Part shown: positions 1-6,979 of the stretch, in pieces
How positions within the stretch are numbered: position 1 is the first letter of the stretch
Layout of the letters: the number at the start of each line of letters is the position of its first letter
Origin: Acidobacteriota bacterium
GTDB lineage: Bacteria > Acidobacteriota > Terriglobia > UBA7540
DNA: 9,641 nt
Direction: 5' to 3'
NCBI GenBank assembly: GCA_021780055.1
Contig: JAJXZM010000274.1
Coordinates: 1 to 9,641 of the forward strand
The notes under the pieces: generated by a model
Seen by the model: the letters and a program-made list of their open reading frames with translations, nothing else
What the model was told of the DNA's origin: nothing
Databases searched by the model: none
Program-made: the position numbers and the translations under genes

Positions 1-252
1 AAGTTTCGGGCGGCGGGCTTCAGTGCGAAGGAGGCTGTAGTGCAGGCGGGCCGGCGGCGCCTGCGGCCCATCGTGATGACCGCACTGGCGGCGGCTCTCG
101 GTTTCCTGCCACTGGCGCTGGCGCTCGGAGCGGGATCGCAGATGCTTCAGCCGCTGGCCATCGCTGTGATCGGCGGCATCCTGATCGCCATCGTGCTGTC
201 GCTTGTAGTAACACCGGTCCTGTATTACTACCTCAGCAGCAAGACGGCGTGA
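1..252 (+). CDS. RND efflux transporter permease, C-terminal fragment
   Basis: Inner-membrane proton-driven efflux permease of the RND superfamily, the pump subunit of a tripartite export complex. Only the last 83 residues are in the window; the gene enters in frame 1 and ends at a TGA. The visible part has the conserved cytoplasmic R-L-R-P-I-V-M-T segment that precedes transmembrane helix 11. It then shows two hydrophobic helices (about residues 24-42 and 50-76) separated by a G-A-G-S turn, ending in a short polar tail. The wording around LGFLPLAL and QPLAIAVIGG resembles the CzcA/heavy-metal branch and related HAE pumps, but the substrate cannot be set from this tail. The GTG at 40 is internal, since the reading frame is open upstream to the window edge. 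Any adaptor or outer-membrane partner would lie to the left. No strong terminator follows; only a weak CCCGG/CCGGG inverted repeat is seen. Confidence 0.85.
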   Translation, partial: KFRAAGFSAKEAVVQAGRRRLRPIVMTALAAALGFLPLALALGAGSQMLQPLAIAVIGGILIAIVLSLVVTPVLYYYLSSKTA

Positions 253-412
253 GGCACCCGGAAAGTTGGGATACCGGGAAAGGCCGCCGGTCGTTCTGAG
301 CGCTGCCAGGCATCTGCTTTGTCTTCTGGAGTTTAAACGAAGCACATCCTTCGCCGCCCCGCACTGAATGAGTCCCTCTGATGACAACGGCTGGCCCAAG
401 CGCAGGCAAGTC

Positions 413-1249
413 ATGAATCTTCGCACGATGACGACCGCTGACATTCCCGCCGGGATGAGGTTGAAAAACCTGGCGGGATGGAACCAGACTCCGGCCGATT
501 GGCTGTGCTTTTTGGAAAGCAGCCCGCAGGGATGTTTTGTGGCGGAAGTCGCGAGTATGGTGGTCGGCACGGCAGCCACAATCGTTTACGAAGGCCGCTT
601 TGCATGGATCGGTATGGTTCTCGTGGATACTGAATTCAGAGGACGGGGAATCGGAACGCGGCTGCTGGAAAAAGCCATTGAACACCTTGACGGTGTCGGT
701 ATCGGAACCATGAAGCTCGACGCCACACCGGCAGGCAGGCCGATTTATCAGAAGCTTGGATTCCGCGACGAATACGAAATCGAACGCTGGCTGCTGAAGC
801 GGACTATCCCACAAGCCACCGATGCGCCCGGGCCGCATCCTGTTCCTGACCCCGTGCTGCAACTCGACCATGAGATTTTCGGGGCTGACCGTGGACACCT
901 GCTGCGGTCGCTTGCGGCAGAGAATCCGGACTTCGCCCTGGTCACTGAGCGGAAAGGAGAAATTACGGGATACGCATTCGGGCGCCGCGGAACGCTGGCA
1001 GATCATCTGGGGCCTTGGATGGCCCGCGAGGAGGAGAATGCCACGGAACTTCTGGATGAGTTTTTGCGGCGCTCACGGCGCGAAAGTGTCTTTGCGGACG
1101 CGCTCAAGGGCCGCCGGTTCATGTCCGAGTTACTGGCGAAGCGAGGGTTCATTGTGTCGCGCCCGCTTGCGCGCATGGTGCGAGGCCCTAACCTCTATCC
1201 CGGACGCCCGGACCTGCTCTGTGCAATTCTCGGCCCGGAGTTCGGATAG
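413..1249 (+). CDS. GNAT family N-acetyltransferase with two GNAT-like domains
   Basis: Predicted cytoplasmic acetyl-CoA-dependent N-acetyltransferase of 278 residues; the substrate is unknown. The N-terminal domain (about 1-130) has the acetyl-CoA pyrophosphate-binding loop R-G-R-G-I-G at residues 76-81, preceded by the WIGMVLVDTEF strand. The closing motif IYQKLGF lies at 111-117. The C-terminal part (about 145-278) looks like the second, degenerate GNAT domain (Acetyltransf_18 type) found in YitH-like proteins: GYAFGRRG, then LGPWMA, then a final RPLARMVRG near residue 251. The start at 413 is chosen because the domain begins immediately (NLRTMTTADIP) and a weak GCAGG lies upstream. An in-frame ATG at 368 would add 15 residues of unconserved, polar sequence with no ribosome binding site. 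The next gene starts 39 bases downstream on the same strand, so the two may be co-transcribed. Fold assignment is firm; role is open. Confidence 0.85.
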   Translation: MNLRTMTTADIPAGMRLKNLAGWNQTPADWLCFLESSPQGCFVAEVASMVVGTAATIVYEGRFAWIGMVLVDTEFRGRGIGTRLLEKAIEHLDGVGIGTMKLDATPAGRPIYQKLGFRDEYEIERWLLKRTIPQATDAPGPHPVPDPVLQLDHEIFGADRGHLLRSLAAENPDFALVTERKGEITGYAFGRRGTLADHLGPWMAREEENATELLDEFLRRSRRESVFADALKGRRFMSELLAKRGFIVSRPLARMVRGPNLYPGRPDLLCAILGPEFG

Positions 1250-1288
1250 GAAAATGAAATCCTACTGGTACTTGGAGAGGAGAAGAAA

Positions 1289-2080
1289 ATGAAAATTCAC
1301 CGTCACGCATTAAAGAAGTTAGCGATTTCTGCGCTGCTTGGCTGTGCCGCTCTTCTCTGGATGGTAAGCGGCGGCAAAGGAGAACAGGGCCAGCCGAGCG
1401 TCGGGGCAACCATAGAACTCAAGAGAGTGCAGCAGCAGAGCATGCTGCAGGATTACCGCCAGGTCGAGGTTGCCTCGATTTCCGATGCAGAGGAAGAACT
1501 TTATGGCAGCCGGATGTATATGAGCCACCAGATGCGGCCGATCTTTAGGACGAAGTTTGTGGGTTACGCCGTGACGGTGCTGCTGAAGAAACAGGAAAAT
1601 CATCAAGGAAGTGCAGCCTTGAGCGGCATGCTGGCCGCTATCGACCACGGCGGGCCCGATGACGTTTACGTCATGAAGGTAGAAGATGGAGATGACATCG
1701 CGGGGATGGGAGGCATCATGGGCACGGCCATGTCGGCCCGCGGCTTTGTCGGTGCGGTCATCGACGGTGGAACCCGCGACACCGCCTATCTGCAGAGGAT
1801 CCAGTTTCCGGTCTATTCCAAGGGAATTGTTCCCTCGACTTCGGTCAATCACTATGTCTTCGGCGGATCGAACATTCAAATCAACTGCGACGGCGTTCCT
1901 GTTTCGGCCGGAGACATCATCGCCGCAGACAACGACGGCTTGGTAGTGGTGCCGCACGCGAAGGCAGAGGAAGTGCTGAAAAAGGCACAGCAGTTGGACT
2001 TCACCGAGCACTCGATGTATCCATTCATCTTTAAGTACAAATCCGTCGAGGAAGCCATCAAGAAGTTCGGGCGTATTTGA
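1289..2080 (+). CDS. RraA-fold protein with N-terminal signal peptide (aldolase/demethylmenaquinone-methyltransferase-like)
   Basis: A 263-residue member of the RraA superfamily, which includes 4-hydroxy-4-methyl-2-oxoglutarate/oxaloacetate aldolases and the RNase E regulator RraA; many members are mislabelled as demethylmenaquinone methyltransferase. The signature is present: a glycine-rich stretch (GMGGIMGTAMSARG, 139-152), then GAVIDGGTRD at 155-164 with the R163-D164 pair that binds substrate and metal in the aldolases. Then come PVYSKGIVPST and the closing AGDIIAADNDGLVVVP. Unusually, the fold is preceded by about 30 residues resembling an export signal: basic start (K2, R5, K9, K10) and a hydrophobic core (11-26). 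L-L-G-C19 could be a lipobox, but the hydrophobic run continues past it, so lipoprotein status is unclear. A strong GGAGAGGAG site sits just before the ATG. The neighbour is the GNAT gene 39 bases upstream. Family sure; export and substrate are inferences. Confidence 0.85.
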   Translation: MKIHRHALKKLAISALLGCAALLWMVSGGKGEQGQPSVGATIELKRVQQQSMLQDYRQVEVASISDAEEELYGSRMYMSHQMRPIFRTKFVGYAVTVLLKKQENHQGSAALSGMLAAIDHGGPDDVYVMKVEDGDDIAGMGGIMGTAMSARGFVGAVIDGGTRDTAYLQRIQFPVYSKGIVPSTSVNHYVFGGSNIQINCDGVPVSAGDIIAADNDGLVVVPHAKAEEVLKKAQQLDFTEHSMYPFIFKYKSVEEAIKKFGRI

Positions 2081-2284
2081 CGTGCGTTCCCTAGCCGAGT
2101 AATCTTGATGAATCGCCGACCGTGCGCGCTGCGCCCTTCACTCGCATGGCGCGCCGGTCTGGCCAATCTCACAGACGGGAGGTCGCTAGGCGTCGCTGCA
2201 TGCCGGTCGCGGGGGCAGATGGCTTGCGGCCAGCTCTGTAGTGGCGGACGACCAGGGCAATCAACTTTACTCACTGGTTAGCTT

Positions 2285-2938
2285 TCAACGAGCAAGGCTT
2301 ACTGAATCCGCGATCTCCTTCAACAAATCAGTACTTACGAACTGCTGTTGGTCATTGTCCGTGCGTTTGAAGATCACCACCTGGCCGGAGCGTCCCGTGG
2401 GCAGCAACACCGCATAAATCGGACCTGTAACACTCTCTGTGGTTCTGGGCGGATCGTAGTGCTCATACACCTGATTGAGATAGAGATCCAACACTTCAAG
2501 GCCATTGCGGTTTCGAAACACTTTCTGACGCGCAACCCCGGGGCAATGAACACTGCCCTCGGGCCCGTCCGCGTCGCAGCCAAGCCTGACTACATTGATG
2601 GCGAATTCCTTTAGTGACGTTTGGGAGTATGGGTCCATCGAGTAACCGGCGCGGTCTGCAAAATCAATATCGATCAGCCAGGGGGTATCGGGCTTTTTCA
2701 TCAAAGCAAAGATAAATCCGAACTTGGCGTTCACATGAGCGTCCAGCAGAAAATCGCCCGGGTAACTCATTTCAAACGGAACGCCTGGATGGCGGTAAGT
2801 CTTCCACCCGGCCGGCAACTGAGAGTCCATCGCCTGCTGCGCCGAACCGGGCCCAACGGCCGAATGGTCCGCTACCGGCCAGATCAGGCTGAATAGCAGC
2901 AGCGGCAACAGAATTCTCCTCAATGATGGGAAAGGCAT
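2285..2938 (-). CDS. Secreted protein of unknown function, possibly PsbP/Mog1-like fold
   Basis: A 217-residue protein I cannot assign to a named family. The start at 2938 is set by a clear GGAGG located 7 bases before the ATG and by the signal peptide that begins there; the frame stays open upstream to 3112, but that stretch has no signal and no family features. Residues 1-8 are basic (R7, R8), residues 9-21 are very hydrophobic, and cleavage is plausible near A27 or A36. The mature part opens with GWKTYRHPGVPFEMSYPGDF. A W-x-x-Y start followed by F-x-x-x-Y-P is common in PsbP/Mog1-like lipid- or envelope-associated domains, so this is a possible fold only. Two cysteines, C121 and C132, flank a short acidic loop and could form a disulfide after export. 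The gene is divergent from tatA and converges with the RraA-like gene. The signal lacks a twin-arginine F-L-K motif, so Sec export is more likely than Tat. Confidence 0.7.
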   Translation of the reverse strand: MPFPSLRRILLPLLLFSLIWPVADHSAVGPGSAQQAMDSQLPAGWKTYRHPGVPFEMSYPGDFLLDAHVNAKFGFIFALMKKPDTPWLIDIDFADRAGYSMDPYSQTSLKEFAINVVRLGCDADGPEGSVHCPGVARQKVFRNRNGLEVLDLYLNQVYEHYDPPRTTESVTGPIYAVLLPTGRSGQVVIFKRTDNDQQQFVSTDLLKEIADSVSLAR

Positions 2939-3061
2939 TTCTTTGCCTCCAAACGAATGAAATCTTACAACGGCAATGGCGGCTTTGAAATGTCCCGGCA
3001 AAACTTTTCTGTGGCCGCCTAACAATAGGAACCTTTCCTTCGGTTTTGAGGTGGGTGGGGA

Positions 3062-3067
3062 TATAAT
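3062..3067 (+). promoter_or_regulatory. Candidate -10 element upstream of tatA
   Basis: A perfect TATAAT hexamer lies 43 bases before the tatA start codon in the divergent intergenic space. No good -35 hexamer is found at 16-18 bases upstream (best is TTCGGT), and the extended TG is absent, so this is a candidate based on the -10 alone. Its position would give a leader of roughly 35-40 bases that includes the GGGAGG ribosome site. Confidence 0.35.
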
Positions 3068-3110
3068 GAGGCAGGCGGGGGAAAAGCAGTTTGCCGCCGG
3101 GAGGAATATC

Positions 3111-3290
3111 ATGGATGGATTGTTGGAACCAACTCATCTTTTTTTCATTTTGCTGATCGTTCTTATTATTTTTGGACCCGGAAAATTGCCTGAGCTGGGC
3201 CGGGGGCTTGGTAAGGGAATTCGGGAATTTAAGGGAGCTCTCAAAGGGGTCACTGAAGAGGTCAAGGACACTGGCAACAAGGCCAGTTGA
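3111..3290 (+). CDS. tatA: Sec-independent twin-arginine translocase subunit TatA/TatE
   Basis: Pore-forming TatA/E subunit of the twin-arginine translocase, which moves folded proteins across the inner membrane together with TatB/TatC. The 59-residue protein shows the classic order: a short polar N-terminus with E6, one transmembrane helix (about 9-22), the hinge F-G-P-G-K-L-P, then an amphipathic helix [17 protein letters not shown] and a charged tail ([11 protein letters not shown]). The length is at the short end for TatA, as in many non-proteobacterial TatA proteins. [10 protein letters not shown] is diagnostic of the family; TatA rather than TatB is favoured by the short tail. The ATG at 3111 is preceded by GGGAGG at a good distance. 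The open frame begins upstream at 2976, but that stretch is out of character. tatB and tatC are not adjacent: this is an isolated tat gene, so the other components must be elsewhere. Confidence 0.92.
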   Translation: MDGLLEPTHLFFILLIVLIIFGPGKLPELGRGLGKGIREFKGALKGVTEEVKDTGNKAS

Positions 3291-3344
3291 GGTTCCTGAC
3301 ATTTTCTTGCCGCTGAAAGATCGTGGGCCGTCGGCCTATACGCA

Positions 3345-3391
3345 GAGAGTGAAGCTTGGCAGATTCCGGGATTGACGAAAACTTCACGCTC
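3345..3391. repeat. Imperfect 10-bp inverted repeat downstream of tatA
   Basis: GAGAGTGAAG at 3345-3354 and CTTCACGCTC at 3382-3391 are inverted copies with one mismatch, separated by 27 bases. No T-run follows on either strand, so this is not a typical intrinsic terminator. It lies between tatA and the small membrane protein gene, which converge here, and could act as a weak 3' structure or a protein site; chance is not excluded. Confidence 0.3.
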
Positions 3392-3462
3392 ATACCGTGC
3401 AAATGCGCGGGGTCACTCTACGAAATTCGAGCAAATTGACGGGCCCACTTTTCAGGAGGACG

Positions 3463-3672
3463 CTACCGAAGAAGTGAGGAAAGGACACCCCAGACCAGTC
3501 CTCCGAACCACATCAAGAAAATCGTTGCTCCCAGGGCCGGACCAAGGCTGAAGAAGATAATGACGACCGCCTCATTCAAAGTATCCATCAGTTTTCGTGG
3601 TTGTTTTGCCGTGACCTCGGCATTCTTCCCGCCACTGGCAGCCAGGACTGGGATTAATTGAATATTCATCAT
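3463..3672 (-). CDS. Small single-span membrane protein of unknown function
   Basis: A 69-residue protein that I do not recognise. Residues 1-30 are mixed and polar (an alanine/serine/glycine stretch, then KNAEVTAKQPRK). Residues 34-65 form a long hydrophobic stretch rich in F, L, G, W and V that can span the membrane once, possibly with a kink at the S-L-G-P (42-45) turn; it ends in SSLLR. The start is supported by a strong GGGGAGG just upstream. Two ATG codons in tandem (3672 and 3669) lie 5 and 8 bases from it, and the second may be the real one. The frame continues upstream to 3705 without added features. The gene converges with tatA, and on its 5' side faces the gap before nagA. The ribosome site plus helix makes a real gene more likely than not; function is unknown. 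Confidence 0.55.
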   Translation of the reverse strand: MMNIQLIPVLAASGGKNAEVTAKQPRKLMDTLNEAVVIIFFSLGPALGATIFLMWFGGLVWGVLSSLLR

Positions 3673-4030
3673 GATCGCCTCCCCTTTGCAGCCGTCACGC
3701 ACCAAGGGTCATTAATCTGAATTCAGGCGAGCAGCCCAATTATGTCCGATGCCGCAAAGCCCCACTTTAACCACGACCCTTGGCGATACGTCACCGTGCT
3801 CTTACACTTGCAATCATAGGACTTTAGCGGCTGGAAGCTGTGCCTTGAATCACAGCTTGATGTGACATTTACGACATTCTGTTGGTTCGCTCCAATGTCT
3901 GACGGGATAGAATCTGTTACACATTTATTTGCGTTGTATCCATAGATCGTGAGCACCTTGTCGCGGATCGCAGCGTCGTCAGGATACCGCCAAAGCTGAC
4001 AGGTCGGCAAGGCCACAAACAGGGAGAACC
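3673..4030. other. Intergenic region, divergent between small membrane protein and nagA
   Basis: 358 bases with no gene I can support. A minus-strand GTG-started frame of 97 codons (3723-4016) fills much of it. It lacks a ribosome binding site, resembles no family known to me and has uneven third-position composition, so it is not called. The base composition is more AT-rich than the flanking genes around 3800-3950, as expected for a promoter region, but no convincing -35/-10 pair for nagA was found. The nagA ribosome site (GGGAGA) sits at the right edge. Confidence 0.5.
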
Positions 4031-5179
4031 ATGGAATTCATTGCCAATGTTCCAGCGAAAGGGTTGGTAAAAATCGACATTGAGGACGGTCGAATTGCTT
4101 CTGTCCAAAACGTGGGGCCGTCGGATGAAACAAAGCCCTACGTTAGCCCGGGCCTGATCGATATCCAATTGAACGGCTTTGCTGGAATCGACTTCTGCAA
4201 CGCCGATCTCGATGCCAGAAAGGTGCCTGATATCTTGCCCGCCTTGTGGGAAACCGGGGTGACTACTTTCTGCCCCACTGTCATTACCAACACCCAGGAA
4301 GGGCTTATTCGATGTTTCCATGCACTCGAAGAAGCACGACGCCTCGATCCGCGGTTTACCCAGTGCGCTCCTTGCTATCACCTCGAAGGGCCATATATTT
4401 CTCCCGGCGGGTCCCGCGGCGCACACAATCCGAAAGTCATGCGGCCGCCCGACTGGGAAGAGTTTCTGGAACTACAGGAGGCCGCGGGCGGGAGGATTGG
4501 GATTGTGACTCTCGCTCCAGAGTTGCCGGGCGCGCTTGATTTCATCCGCCAGGCACGTGGGGCAGGCCTGGTCGTGGCTATGGGCCACACGGACGCAACT
4601 CCGGAGCAGATCCATGAGGGAGCCGAGGCGGGTGCTCAGTTAAATACTCATCTTGGAAACGGTTGTCCACAAATGATCGACCGGCACCGCACCCCCCTGT
4701 GGGCACAGCTTGCCATTGATCAGCTATCAGCCAGCATGATCTGTGACGGATTTCACCTTCCGGCAGATCTGGTGCGAGTAATCTATCGGGCCAAAGGAAT
4801 TGATCGTTGTGTCCTGATAACCGACGCAGTCCATGTTGCCGGATTAATGCCGGGGCGGTACAAGTTGGTGGACATGGACATTGAGCTTCTGCCGACGGGC
4901 CGGGTGGTGACGGCAGACCGGCACAGCATGGCGGGGTCTGCGGTGAGCATGAACCGCGCCGTCAAGGTCTTCATGGACTTCGCCGAAGCGCCTTTAAGCC
5001 AGGCGATTCAGGCGGCGACCGCTAATCCCTCGCGGTTGCTTGCCAGATATGAAACGTGCAGTGGGATTGCAGAAGGCCAGCCTGCCAATCTGACCCTATT
5101 CCGTGTGGGAAAGGACAAACTGGCCATCGAGAAGGTGATGCTTCGTGGTGAAGCAGTCTATGTGTCTTCGGACTCATAG
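4031..5179 (+). CDS. nagA: N-acetylglucosamine-6-phosphate deacetylase, variant subgroup
   Basis: Amidohydrolase-superfamily enzyme predicted to remove the acetyl group from GlcNAc-6-phosphate, giving glucosamine-6-phosphate and acetate in amino-sugar use or cell-wall recycling. At 382 residues it is the normal NagA length. Landmarks: GLIDIQLNG (41-49), where NagA has Q-x-N in place of the usual HxH; metal ligand E119 in YHLEGPYIS; H186 in AMGHTDAT; H207 in NTHLGN; H242 in CDGFHLP; catalytic D265 in LITDA; and AGSAVSMNRAV near 301. The segment after H207 is unusual: classic NagA has T-H-L-F/Y-N-A-M, contacting substrate phosphate, whereas here it reads THLGNGCPQMIDRHR. This suggests a subgroup whose sugar-phosphate preference may differ. 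The start is supported by GGGAGA before the ATG. No nagB, kinase or transporter is adjacent. Family is certain; exact substrate moderately so. Confidence 0.9.
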   Translation: MEFIANVPAKGLVKIDIEDGRIASVQNVGPSDETKPYVSPGLIDIQLNGFAGIDFCNADLDARKVPDILPALWETGVTTFCPTVITNTQEGLIRCFHALEEARRLDPRFTQCAPCYHLEGPYISPGGSRGAHNPKVMRPPDWEEFLELQEAAGGRIGIVTLAPELPGALDFIRQARGAGLVVAMGHTDATPEQIHEGAEAGAQLNTHLGNGCPQMIDRHRTPLWAQLAIDQLSASMICDGFHLPADLVRVIYRAKGIDRCVLITDAVHVAGLMPGRYKLVDMDIELLPTGRVVTADRHSMAGSAVSMNRAVKVFMDFAEAPLSQAIQAATANPSRLLARYETCSGIAEGQPANLTLFRVGKDKLAIEKVMLRGEAVYVSSDS

Positions 5180-5548
5180 GACAGGCCGGCCAGAACTGAA
5201 GATTCCCTGAAGCAGAAAGCCCGGAAGTCGCATCTTATTAAAGCTGGGTGTCGAGTGACGGGCACGTCCGTCGGCTTGACGGAATTGTAAGTATCAGGCC
5301 CGAATATATTGAGCGGAACTCTGCGGCCTTGGCATAAAAAGCAGCAAATCACGTCCAGCGCGAAAGGAGGTGCCGGCAGAAGGTTTCGGGTGTATATTAT
5401 TGGAAGTTATATAAAACTTTGCATATACCCGTCCGGACAACCGTGACGATTCGGATTATTCAACTGCTCTGGCTTTTGGATTTGTAACTGCATTTTGAAG
5501 AGACCTTCCCCAATGAGTTCTAAACCAGTGTGAAGAAAGGAGCTCTCG
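5180..5548. other. Long leader/intergenic region before the radical SAM gene
   Basis: 369 bases with no gene I can support. Three short mutually exclusive pairing segments lie at 5257-5282: GACGG, CCGTC and GACGG, where the middle one can pair with either neighbour. An AT-rich stretch (5391-5427) contains the palindrome TTATATAA. It is enclosed by a bulged inverted repeat, CGGGT-GT-ATAT (5387-5397) against ATATACCCG (5423-5431). A strong GAAAGGAGG at 5362-5370 has no good start codon at the right distance. Tiny frames exist (for example GTG at 5390, 18 codons; ATG at 5511, 6 codons), but none looks like a RiPP precursor. A promoter for the downstream gene probably lies in the AT-rich part; TTGGAA (5400-5405) with TATACC 18 bases on is the best weak match. 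Confidence 0.45.
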
Positions 5549-6850
5549 ATGGCAGAAGTAGAGAATTTGGAACGCACTGCTGGCGCTTCCGTACCGGTTC
5601 GAGTGGATGTTCAATTGCGCGATCTGTTGATGAAGCCAGGAACAGCGCCGAAAACAACACCTCCTCTGCAACCGAAATCCCCCTCCGCGGAAGCGCAGGC
5701 CCTCACGCTGCCGGAGCCCGTTTACCCACAGCACCCGCTTCCAGAAGGCGTTGACTACACCGAGAAGCAATATCACAAGATCAACACCATGCGGGCCCTG
5801 AAGTGCTGGGCGATGCCCTTTGTAAAGTCCCGTTTTCGCGCCTCGGAGTTGCGGCCGATCATTGCCTATCTCTTCACCGAGTTCAAGTGCAACGTTGATT
5901 GCCACTACTGCTGGTCGTATAACAACGACGTGAAGGGCATGACGGAAGACGTGGCACGCCGATCCATCGACTGGCTGGAATCCACCGGATGCCGCGTGCT
6001 GGCGCTGATGGGTGGCGAACCTTTGCTGCGGCCGGGTTACGTCCACAAGGTCGTTTACTATGCCGCCAAGAAAGGCTTTTACGTCTACCTGCCCACCAAT
6101 GGCCGGCTGATGCGTCCCGAAGTGATTGACCAGATAGGCGACGCAGGAATCGGAATCGTGAACCTGGCCATCGATTGCGTGGAAGAGAAGCCGGGCCTGC
6201 CCAAGGCGCTGAACCGCATCCGGCCCTACTTCGATTACCTGATCAAGCGCCAGCGGCACTACGGTTACACGGTAATGATGAACATCAACATCACCCACAT
6301 CAATCAGGACGATGTAAAGGAACTCACCGAAATCGCGCGCGCAAACGGCATCGCTACCGACTATCACCTGAACGAAGCGCCGATGCTTGAGCAGGACCAC
6401 TTTAAGCACCTGGATGACAACACCACCTATCTGACGCCGGACGACTTCCCGAAGGTGGAGGCGCTGCTCGATTATCTGATCGACAAGAGCCGTCAGGGCT
6501 ACAAGATGGCTAACCCGCAGACGCACATGCACGACATGAAGAAGTTGATGCGAGGCAAGGTGAAACCCTGGCCGTGCCGGGCGGGGCAGAACAACCTGAT
6601 TATCCGGCCCGAGGGCACGCTGGCGCCTTGTTTCCCCATGTATTCCGCTACCTACGACTGGGGGACAGTCGGGAACCACAAATTCGACGTCCACCAACTC
6701 GACGAGATGAAGAAGACGTGCTCGACCACATGCCTCTCCACCTGCAACTACATCTTGTCGCACTGCTATGACAGCTCGCGAGTAATTCGCTGGGGCCTGA
6801 AGCAGGCGTTTCGCGGGTTCCGCGGCGTGAGCGGACACTTCGAAGATTAG
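5549..6850 (+). CDS. Radical SAM protein with SPASM/twitch-like C-terminal domain, function unknown
   Basis: A 433-residue radical S-adenosylmethionine enzyme. The SAM-cluster motif C114-N-V-D-C118-H-Y-C121 follows the strand IIAYLFTEFK; GGEP at 155-158 is the SAM amino-group motif; LPTNGRLM (181-188) and VNLAID (204-209) mark later barrel strands. The C-terminus carries C343-x12-G-x4-C361, fitting the first half of a SPASM domain, followed by C391, C395, C399 and C406 at spacings that do not match the canonical CX2CX5CX3C. This suggests one or two auxiliary Fe-S clusters in a variant arrangement. Residues 1-65 are proline/alanine-rich and probably disordered, then a conserved-looking segment (66-105) precedes the barrel. 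SPASM enzymes often modify peptides or mature enzymes, but no precursor or partner gene is adjacent. GAAAGGAG supports the start. It is a single-gene unit closed by the terminator at 6916. Class is sure; substrate is unknown. Confidence 0.9.
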   Translation: MAEVENLERTAGASVPVRVDVQLRDLLMKPGTAPKTTPPLQPKSPSAEAQALTLPEPVYPQHPLPEGVDYTEKQYHKINTMRALKCWAMPFVKSRFRASELRPIIAYLFTEFKCNVDCHYCWSYNNDVKGMTEDVARRSIDWLESTGCRVLALMGGEPLLRPGYVHKVVYYAAKKGFYVYLPTNGRLMRPEVIDQIGDAGIGIVNLAIDCVEEKPGLPKALNRIRPYFDYLIKRQRHYGYTVMMNINITHINQDDVKELTEIARANGIATDYHLNEAPMLEQDHFKHLDDNTTYLTPDDFPKVEALLDYLIDKSRQGYKMANPQTHMHDMKKLMRGKVKPWPCRAGQNNLIIRPEGTLAPCFPMYSATYDWGTVGNHKFDVHQLDEMKKTCSTTCLSTCNYILSHCYDSSRVIRWGLKQAFRGFRGVSGHFED

Positions 6851-6915
6851 GACCGGTTGGCGCCTCGGGGGCGGGCACATCGCCGGAAGCCAATCCTTAA
6901 AGAAAGATCACCTTG

Positions 6916-6948
6916 AAGGCCGGTTACCCATCAACCGGCCTTTTCTTT
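6916..6948 (+). terminator. Intrinsic terminator of the radical SAM gene
   Basis: A perfect 10-bp stem, AAGGCCGGTT (6916-6925) and AACCGGCCTT (6933-6942), with a 7-base loop, is followed by a T-rich run (TTTTCTTT including the stem end). It lies 66 bases after the radical SAM stop codon. On the minus strand the stem is not followed by a T-run, so it acts mainly on the plus strand; it might still help end the minus-strand gene whose stop is at 6980. Confidence 0.87.
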
Positions 6949-6979
6949 CGCCTTCCTGACAGCCACCTGGAGCGCGGTT

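Noticed and set aside
244..285. Inverted repeat CCCGG/CCGGG after the RND gene as a terminator
   Set aside because: Five base pairs, a 12-base loop and no T-run.
233..1006. Minus-strand open frame of 257 codons opposite the GNAT gene
   Set aside because: Antisense shadow of the GNAT gene with low-complexity, unrecognisable translation.
3723..4016. Minus-strand frame of 97 codons upstream of nagA
   Set aside because: GTG start with no ribosome binding site, no recognisable domain and no clear coding composition.
5390..5446. Short frames upstream of the radical SAM gene as a RiPP precursor peptide
   Set aside because: The longest plus-strand candidates are 14-18 codons, start at GTG without a properly spaced ribosome site and lack a leader/core pattern.
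5456..6880. Very long minus-strand open frame (474 codons) opposite the radical SAM gene
   Set aside because: It is the antisense shadow of a well-supported radical SAM gene, a common effect of GC-rich codon use; the translation shows no family features.
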